NCBI RefSeq assembly: GCF_029867415.1
Contig: NW_026706236.1
Span: 29,624 to 93,623, forward strand
From: Vicia villosa
Taxonomy: Eukaryota > Streptophyta > Magnoliopsida > Fabales > Fabaceae
Direction: 5' to 3'
Length of the DNA: 64,000 nucleotides
Part shown: one piece after another, positions 57,597-64,000 of the stretch
Layout: each line of letters begins with the position of its first letter
How positions within the stretch are numbered: the stretch's first letter is position 1
Made by a program: the position numbers and the translations under genes
Notes under the pieces: generated by a model
The model's database searches: none
The model's input: only the letters and a program-made list of their open reading frames with translations
Told to the model about the DNA's origin: nothing

Positions 57597-58690
57597 CTCA
57601 AACAAGCCAGCAGACAATGGTACTCTAAATTAAGTGACACTTTACTTTCCTTAGGCTACCATCACTCACATGCTGACCACTCCCTATTTATTAACAATTC
57701 TGATTCTCACATTACTGTTTTGTTAGTCTATGTCGATGATATTGTTCTTGCAGGTGACAATCTTGATGAAATTAGTCATGTTAAAAATGTACTTCATCAA
57801 CAGTTTCGTATTAAGGACCTTGGTCCTCTACGATACTTCCTTGGACTCGAGGTTGCTAGATCCTCCACAGGTATTCTCCTCAACCAACGTCATTACACAT
57901 TAGACTTACTCAACACCACAGGTATGTTAGCATCAAAACCTTCTTCTACACCCTACAATACTTCTATTAAATTGCATCCCACTGACTCTGCTCCGTATCA
58001 AGATGTTACTCAGTATAGGCGTTTAATTGGTCAATTAATTTATCTAACCACTACTCGTCCTGAAATTTCGTTTGCGGTGCAGCAACTAAGCCAATTTGTA
58101 TCTTCCCCTACCAACAATCATTACAAAGCTGCTACTAGAGTCTTACATATTTAAAATCTAATCCCGCTCAAGGATTATTTTACCCCGCCAACTCTAACTT
58201 AACTTTGTCTGGTTTTGCAGATAGCGATTGGGCGTCCTGCCCGACGACTCGCCGCTCCACCACTGGCTTTGCTGTCTTCTTAGGCCAGTCCCTTGTTTCC
58301 TGGAAATCCAAAAAGCAAACAACAATCTCCCGATCCAGTTCAGAAGCAGAGTATCACGCCCTTGCCACTCTTAGCTGCGAAATTCAATGGATGCATTATT
58401 TATTCAAAGATCTTGGCGTCACATTCACAAGCCCAACTTCACTTTACTGCGACAATCGTTCTGTTGTGTATCTCGCACACAACCCCACCTTTCACGAAAG
58501 ATCCAAACACATAGAGATCGACTGCCACCTCATCCGAGAAAAGCTGGAAACAGGCCTCGTCAAATTATTTCCAATCCCATCCTCTGCGCAACTTGCTGAT
58601 GTCTTTACTAAACAACTTCCCGCTGTGACTTTCAACAATTTTTTGTGCAAGCTGGGCCTCTTTTCTGTCCACCGTCCAGCTTGTGGGGGA
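57597..58690 (+). pseudogene. copia gag-pol, second part (RT end and RNase H)
   Basis: RT continues with LKQASRQWYSKL, the catalytic VYVDDIVLAG near 57730 and DLGPLRYFLGLEV. The frame breaks at a TAA at 58152-58154 after RVLHI, caused by a one-base loss near 58145. The next frame restores YLKSNPAQGLFY and the RNase H domain: SGFADSDWASC, RSSSEAEYHALA, LYCDNRSVVYLAHNPTFHERSKHIEID and ADVFTKQLP, with the catalytic D, E and D visible. It ends near the polypurine tract cttgtgggggag (58679-58690). Confidence 0.9.
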
Positions 58691-58691
58691 G

Positions 58692-58883
58692 TAACAAATA
58701 CCACACAATAATGCCCTTTTTTATCTAACCTCTTGCTTGTATATAGGAATCAGTTTATTACCGTTCCTTGGTCCTACTAGTATAAATACATCCATCCACT
58801 ACTAGTTGTAATTAAGAAGAATAATAATGTACAATTTATTCTCTTCAATAATGTCAAGTATTTCAATATTCAGAATATTAATA
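58692..58883 (+). mobile_element. 3' LTR of the copia element
   Basis: 192 bp from taacaaatacc to gaatattaata, followed by the duplication ggaat and LINE3 sequence. One base differs from the 5' LTR, pointing to a recent insertion. Confidence 0.88.
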
Positions 58884-58888
58884 GGAAT

Positions 58889-60195
58889 CAAACGCATCGA
58901 GGATTTTAATGTAGCTCTCTTGTGCAAGTGGAAGTGGAGAATTTTAAAGAGGCCGGATTCGTTATGGTTCGGGGTGTTGAAGGCGAGATACGGTGACGTT
59001 ATTCTTAGCGTGGTTCATGGCGGAGAGAGTATCAAGGGGAAGGATCTTGGATCGGCTTGGTGGAGAGATCTGTTGTCTTTGAATACATTTCAAGGGTGCA
59101 ATTTCTTTAATGTTGGATGCAAATGTGTGGTGGGAAATGGCAGGGAAGCTTCCTTTTGGCTTACAAATTGGACGGGTCGAGGATCTCTTAAGGACTGTTT
59201 TCCTCTTTTGTTTTCAGTTTCTTTTTTGCAGGTTGTTTCGGTGGCTCTCATGGGCGGATGGAATAATGGTGTTTGGGAGTGGGGTGACTTTGGCATCCCA
59301 ATTTTGAATCTGAACAGGGTGGACTTACAGCAGCAGTATGGAGGGGTGAGTGGTTTGATTTTTTTTGGGCGGAATTCTGTGGCTGAGTAAAGTAATTACG
59401 CAACTGACGGTACTGCTTTCAGGCAACAATTCGGGACAGTGAGGGACTGGGATTTGCACGCGGAAATGCAACAGGCCGAGGCAGGTTTTTTGGCTGTTCA
59501 GGAACAGCTTTCTCTTCTGAAGGCAGAATTTAATTCAGTCAACATAGAAGAAAACAAAGAGGATACATTCTTTTGGCAAGCTGACAGTGAAGGTTGTTTT
59601 TCTGTCAATAATTGTTACAATTTGATCTTGGCTAGGCGGATCCCGTTTGGACCAGTGGGTGAATTTGATAAAGTCTTTTCTTTAATTTGGAAGACGGACG
59701 TTCCAATGAAGATACGGGCTTTTGGATGGAGGAGTTTCATATCTAAACTTCCGACGAGAGGGGTTCTAGCTAAAAGAGGTATCATTCCTTGTGTTAATTC
59801 TTCTCGTGTTTTTTTGCAACATAAGGGACGAAACCACGGCTCATTTGTTTATCTTATGTCAAGTTGCGGTGTTAGTTTGGCGTGACATTGCGGAATGGAT
59901 TGGTTTAGTCAATAACAAAGCGGAAGATTTGAAGGAGAGTTATATGGAATGGTTTCGTTATGGCAGAAAGGTTAAAATTAGAAAGGGTAAGGAGGGTGTG
60001 GTTTGGTTGGCGGTGATTTGGTCTTTGTGGACGGTTAGGAATGGGATTATTTTCAGGGGAGATACTTGGAGCATTTATGATATTGTTTGGGGGATAAAAG
60101 AGTTAGTGTGGCGATGGGCTTTTGTGGGTAAGATTATTCAACCCATTTGTAATTTTTACGAGTTTAGTAGTCTTCCTTTACACTATTTGTCGTAA
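58889..60195 (+). pseudogene. LINE3 ORF2, distal part with zf-RVT (right of copia)
   Basis: Continues KRIEDFNVALLCKWKWRILKRPDSLWFGVLKARYGDV, WWRDLLSL, VGNGREASFWLTNW, GGWNNGVWEWGDFGI. An in-frame TAA lies at 59388-59390. The frame continues with DTFFWQADSEGCFSVNNCYNLI, VPMKIRAFGWRSFISKLPTRGVL. A frameshift near 59810 moves the zf-RVT core (CNIRDETTAHLFILCQVAVLVWRDIAEWI) to the next frame. WLAVIWSLWTVRNGIIF closes the domain. The C-terminal part matches the LINE1 remnant at 41212-41330. Confidence 0.85.
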
Positions 60196-60312
60196 ATTGT
60201 TTTTGGTGTTTATTTCTTTCTCCTCGGGTTTCGGCAACCGGGAGTCTTTGTATCTTGGTTTGAGAATTTAGGTTCTCTTTTTCAATATAATTCTTGCTTA
60301 TGAAAAAAAAAA
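60196..60312 (+). other. LINE3 3' UTR and poly(A)
   Basis: Contains tcgggtttcggcaaccggga and gagaatttaggttctc, parallel to the LINE1 3' UTR, then gcttatgaaaaaaaaaaa. The right target duplication follows at 60313-60330. Confidence 0.8.
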
Positions 60313-61195
60313 ACAATTTCTCTCTCAACGCAAGCGTTTAGAAAAAAGATCACTATTAAAAACTACTAATCAATTCTTCAATCTTCAACTTTGAAGTTCA
60401 ACAATATAAAATTATATTATATCACATAAATAAAACAAATTAAATAGCCCCTACAATATGTGGCCCCACTCTTTTGTTTCGTGCAAACAAAATCCTATGA
60501 TAATGCAACATGAAACAAGAAATTAATTGCAAACATCCCATGTCCACATAATCAACATCAAGGCTAACAATTATTTTAGAGAAGACGAAGCATGATCCAT
60601 GCCACAAGATGAAGACAAATGACATATAGAGGTCGGTGAGAACAAAAGGGGTGGCAAATATCCTTGGCCCACACCATCAATAATCCCTAATCCCACTATA
60701 AAATATCTTCACTTTTTGTTCATCTTGATTTGGCATTAGGCATTTGGACTTGATGGTGTTTGAGTAGGCATCTACAAAGACTTCAAGTGGGATCACATTA
60801 CAAACCTACGTGTTTCGAGTTCTCATACTCTGATTCGTGCTCTCCTCTTGTCTAAATTAAAGATAGAGAAGCATTTAATTTGTTAGAGAATATAACAAAA
60901 GTTATTAGAGTTTGCTAGAAAATGTAGTGTTAACTTTCTCAAAGAATATAACAAAAGTGATTAGAGTTTGGTAGAAAAAGAAAATGTAATGTATTAACCC
61001 TCTTACAGAATATGGATATGTTAGGAATTAGTTAATTTGTAAGTGGAGTTTTGAGTTTACTCAAGCCCAATTTATATTATTTCTTTCATGTTTATAGATT
61101 TTTTTTTTTTTGAATTTCATGTTAATATAAGGCAATTTCTCATCCTATCCTTCTTAGATGGGGTACATTTTTTAAATTATGAAAATGTCTGTAGA
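60313..61195. other. AT-rich flank, no gene recognised
   Basis: Only an isolated TATA-like tataaaata at 60697-60705 (in cccactataaaatatc) and an imperfect direct repeat agaatataacaaaagt..attagagtttg at about 60888 and 60945 stand out. No protein or RNA gene could be supported. Confidence 0.5.
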
Positions 61196-61558
61196 TTAAT
61201 TCGGAAATGTATCTTCGAACGCATCAAATATTATTTTTTGATAAAATTCAATCGAAGTCACATTTTGACTTACAATATTATCACCATTATCTTCATTGGT
61301 ATCTTGACTATCATCATCAAACTATTCTCTAGATGAAACACCTTTATCATTAACCAAAGTTCGATTACTTGAAGTTTCTCTTCCACTTAATTCAACATTT
61401 CCACCACCACCACTTTGCACAATATTAGTAACAAAAACATCAGTTTCCACAACATTGTTAACGATAACATAATCTTGCTCAACATCAACTTTAGTTTGCA
61501 TATTTTCTTCATTAGAATGTTCAGTTATCCATTCACCATCTGAATGAATATATTCAAA
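61196..61558 (-). pseudogene. Degenerate coding-like segment, family not recognised
   Basis: On the minus strand one frame stays open for about 120 codons except for a single TAG (61322-61324) and ends at TAA (61196-61198). It reads SDGEWITEHSNEENMQ, VDVEQDYVIVNNVVETDVF, a GGGG stretch and RETSSNRTLVND, then after the TAG DDDSQDTNEDNGDNIVSQNV and IIFDAFEDTFPN. The acidic, S/N-rich composition differs from chance translation of the AT-rich surroundings. No start, domain or splice sites could be fixed. It may be an old exon or transposase remnant. Confidence 0.3.
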
Positions 61559-62600
61559 TTAAAGAACAATACTTTTTGCTTTTTTTTTTCTACTTTCCAA
61601 CTTCAAAGTGAACATGACATAAATCAAGTTATTCATCTTTTTTTGATACAACCTATTTCTTCTCTTTGTATGAACCTACAAAGTAAATAATAATTCAACT
61701 CAATATTTCTAAACAAATAACAATCAACTCTATACACACACAAAAATTCAATTACCATTTAAAAGGAACTTCAATTTCGTTCACAACTAGAGGAGCTGAA
61801 ATTAAGCTTGGAACACGAATTGCAAACCTCTTTAATTATGGATATCTCCATAGAAATCCCCACCATTCATCATGTAACATGTGCTACCTAGAGTCCTTTG
61901 TAGCTTCACAACCAACCAATGTGCATCGTAGAAACAATAATGACTACAATCGCAACATATGCAACAACAACAGCCACAACCGTAATTTAAAATAACGCGT
62001 CTACTAAAATTATTCTAGCTTTGTGTTAAAACAAATTTTGAACTGATGTGCGTTTATGTATTTATCATCAAGGTCGTCCACTCACCCTAGTTTTTCTTAC
62101 AACACATGTATGCAGGCTCTTTATAATTATTATTATTAATAATCAATTAATTAGTAAAAAAAATTGTAACATATTTTCATGTAAGCAAATGCATTATTGT
62201 AAAATAGACAAAAACTTGTTCTATTATAAATCATAAATCTTCTAAACCATTTCTTCATATACAAATTGATACATGAGGACATGTGATTAATGGACCTGAT
62301 TGAAACAAAATTGCACATCATCTTTACACAAGAGAACATACAAGGATGGATTCAAGTGAAATATACAAGAGAGCACATCCACGACAAATGATTGAATTAC
62401 GACAACAACCGAAAACTCAATAACAGATAGACACACGTGACCACGTCGTTGATGAAGGAAGGGAGAAACATAGTTGAAAGAATAGACTTGAAAAGAGACG
62501 TTTTTAATTCTCTTATAAGCAATAAAATACGGGATTTAAAAAAATGGGGAATTTGTGCCTTTTTTGGATTATTTTTCAAAAAAATAAAAATAAAATTAAA
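61559..62600. other. AT-rich non-coding flank
   Basis: No gene, RNA or repeat recognised; frames of about 60 aa have no features. Small A- and T-runs only. Confidence 0.5.
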
Positions 62601-62765
62601 AAAATCTATTAAGTCGTCATAGACTCGTGAGTCTATACAAGTTTGTGCAAGTTTACCCGAGTCTATCAAAAACTGATTCTATGCACAAGTATACTCGTTT
62701 TTGCTTCCTAGACTCGTAAACTCGTACGAGTTTATGATTCTACCCGTGAGTTTGACAACCATGGT
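62601..62765. repeat. Cluster of CTCG-containing dyads
   Basis: Dyad atagactc-gt-gagtctat at 62619-62636 and an 18-bp perfect palindrome taaactcgtacgagttta at 62717-62734, separated by words such as cccgagtct and atactcg. This may be the terminal region of an old DNA element; no matching partner end or duplication was found. Confidence 0.5.
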
Positions 62766-63632
62766 TGCAGCGGCTTGCCGTTGAACGACGTATTTAGTGG
62801 CTATGAAAAGGGATGTGTTGGAAGGAAGTTGTGATTTAAGGAAGAGGGTCGAGAAATGGAGATCTGAACCTCTAAGAGATGAGATTTGAACCTCAGGATC
62901 GGATGAGATATTAACATGGAATACATGGGAATCAGATTTCAATTTCCACAAACAGCATCGCTGTTCAGCGGTTGAACCACACATTTTTTATAGATGATGA
63001 AGTGATGCTTAATACGGTGGATTTGAGCTTTTGATGTGGTGGAAAGGGGGATGGTCTGCAAGGTTAACACTCTGACAGGTAAGTCGGTAAGAGAATGAAA
63101 AGTGATGTGAGGGTGAATGAATTTAAATACCTGAAAAATGACATGACTTTCCTCTTAAATAATGGGAACCGTTATCAACATAAAACATGCAGTAAGGCGT
63201 GGATCGCGGTCAGCCGTCAGATTGATCTGAACGGTCAATAGAGCTCATAAAGGCAGAATTATCTGCTTTAGGAGAAACTTAGGTCTATAAGTTCAATGCT
63301 CTTTACTACTTTCGCTTTATCATTGGGTATTTCGTCTTGGGTGTTATAGGCAGCCCAAAACACAAAGGAACACGAAAGTCACTCTTTTTATGTCCGGATG
63401 AGAAGTTATCCACAAAGAAAGCTCTAGAATATATAAGCTAAATGGATATGTCATATGAAAATACGAGTTGATTAAAGCAAATTAAGAGAGGAGAATTGTC
63501 CAATCACGAGGGAATGATCTTCAGACATAGCTTTATCTTATAGTTATCCAACATAAAAGATTCTAGATCCTGAAAAAACCTCGAATCTTACTATAAAAAT
63601 CTAACAAAAACGTCAAAATAAGTACAAACTAT
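62766..63632. other. Non-coding flank
   Basis: A 101-aa minus-strand frame (62679-62984) and others lack domains. Nothing else is recognised. The last 8 bases (caaactat, 63625-63632) are the left target duplication of the MITE that follows. Confidence 0.5.
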
Positions 63633-63815
63633 CAGGGTCGGCCCAAGGGCAGAGCCACTAAAGCTAGGGCTTTAGGCCTCAAAAATTTAGACTTAAAAAA
63701 GACCTCATTTTTTTTATTTAGTTATAAAAATATATAATGACATTTTGGTCACATATATAATTGTAGTTGAGTTGGTAAAATTCAGACCTCTTCTAAACGG
63801 GTAGGACCGGCCCTG
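63633..63815. mobile_element. hAT-type MITE, 183 bp
   Basis: The ends cagggtcggccc and ggaccggccctg form 12-bp inverted repeats with two mismatched pairs. They are flanked by a perfect 8-bp duplication caaactat (63625-63632 and 63816-63823), the hallmark of hAT transposition. There is no coding capacity, so it must have been moved by a transposase supplied elsewhere. Confidence 0.9.
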
Positions 63816-63823
63816 CAAACTAT

Positions 63824-64000
63824 TCTAACTCCTAAATTATCTCACCTTTAAACCAAAGCAAGGAGACATTTAAAACACCAATAGAGTTCACTATTTGATA
63901 TTCATTCACATCCTTACTTGTTAACTAAATAAAAATAATTGAGGTTAAATTTTATGGCTAAGTTCGAGATCTCTCCCCCTTGCTCGCAAGTTTTTTTAAT
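63824..64000. other. Right-end flank, nothing recognised
   Basis: AT-rich sequence without recognisable features. Confidence 0.5.

Larger units (their letters stand above)
49264..58883 (+). mobile_element. Ty1/copia LTR retrotransposon with TA...TA ends
   Basis: LTRs of 192 bp at 49264-49455 and 58692-58883 differ at only one position (caata/taata near the end). Target duplication ggaat (49259-49263 and 58884-58888); removing the element restores the LINE frame GGLGIKRIEDFN. A primer site and polypurine tract are in place. The single gag-pol frame is interrupted by the nested element at 52890-57591 and by a frameshift near 58145. Confidence 0.92.
48992..60312 (+). mobile_element. LINE3: 5'-truncated L1-type LINE carrying nested copia element
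   Basis: The LINE pieces are 48992-49263 and 58889-60312, ending in a poly(A) run (60302-60312). It is flanked by an 18-bp duplication acaatttctctctcaacg (48974-48991 and 60313-60330). Only the distal RT, zf-RVT and 3' UTR are present, so reverse transcription stopped early on insertion. The family is the same as LINE1 (compare 27330-28617). The copia element entered within GGLGI-KRIEDFN. Confidence 0.88.

Noticed and set aside
60697..60705. Host gene promoter
   Set aside because: A lone TATA-like word with no supported coding sequence downstream.

Overview
The window looks like plant nuclear DNA, most probably from a legume of the pea/vetch/lentil group. The reasons are Ogre-type Ty3/gypsy LTRs with a tRNA-Arg-like primer site, Tekay-type chromovirus LTRs, plant L1-type LINEs with DUF4283, APE endonuclease, RT and zf-RVT domains, an overall AT-rich composition, and dense nesting. 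I found no intact host gene. Essentially everything from 1 to about 60,330 is transposable-element DNA, and about 60,331-64,000 is older non-coding flank with a small hAT MITE.

Left part (1-20,361). Element B is an Ogre-type element on the minus strand: leader 1-1994 and 5' LTR 1995-4693. It sits in the 3' untranslated region of element A, an Ogre-type element on the plus strand (4694-5314 and 15361-16135, with 3' LTR 16136-19470). The same A region also took in a 10-kb insertion at 5315-15360. This consists of four 1.83-kb Tekay-type LTRs alternating with three identical-length, gene-less internal regions (LTR-int-LTR-int-LTR-int-LTR), bounded by one 5-bp duplication (cctgg). Element A itself lies in a minus-strand Tekay-like LTR whose pieces recur at 19471-20361, 41435-42404 and 47932-48274.

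Middle part (20,362-48,274). That Tekay-like LTR was hit by LINE1 (plus strand, about 20362-41434) and LINE2 (minus strand, 42405-47931, 15-bp target duplication). LINE1 was in turn interrupted by a 3.3-kb probable solo LTR (23857-27185), a 224-bp MITE (28618-28841) and a 12.3-kb Ogre-related element C (28896-41211). C has complete 3.1-kb LTRs but only a shrunken gag and no pol.

Right part (48,275-64,000). An RNase H fragment of a further LINE is followed by LINE3 (48992-60312, 18-bp duplication). LINE3 holds a Ty1/copia element (49264-58883) that itself holds a non-autonomous Ty3-type element (52890-57591). Each boundary has a readable target duplication, so the order of insertion can be reconstructed.

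All RT-bearing copies are broken by stop codons, frameshifts or nested insertions, so none should be autonomous now. Four features deserve most attention. They are the shared-LTR tandem array, the conserved Pol III-like A-box/B-box/T-run unit in both Ogre LTRs, the 14-bp palindromes paired at exactly 21 bp in the LTRs of element C, and two unrelated minisatellites in 3' untranslated regions that both settle on a period of about 159 bp. All calls come from reading the sequence; no alignment or database search was run.
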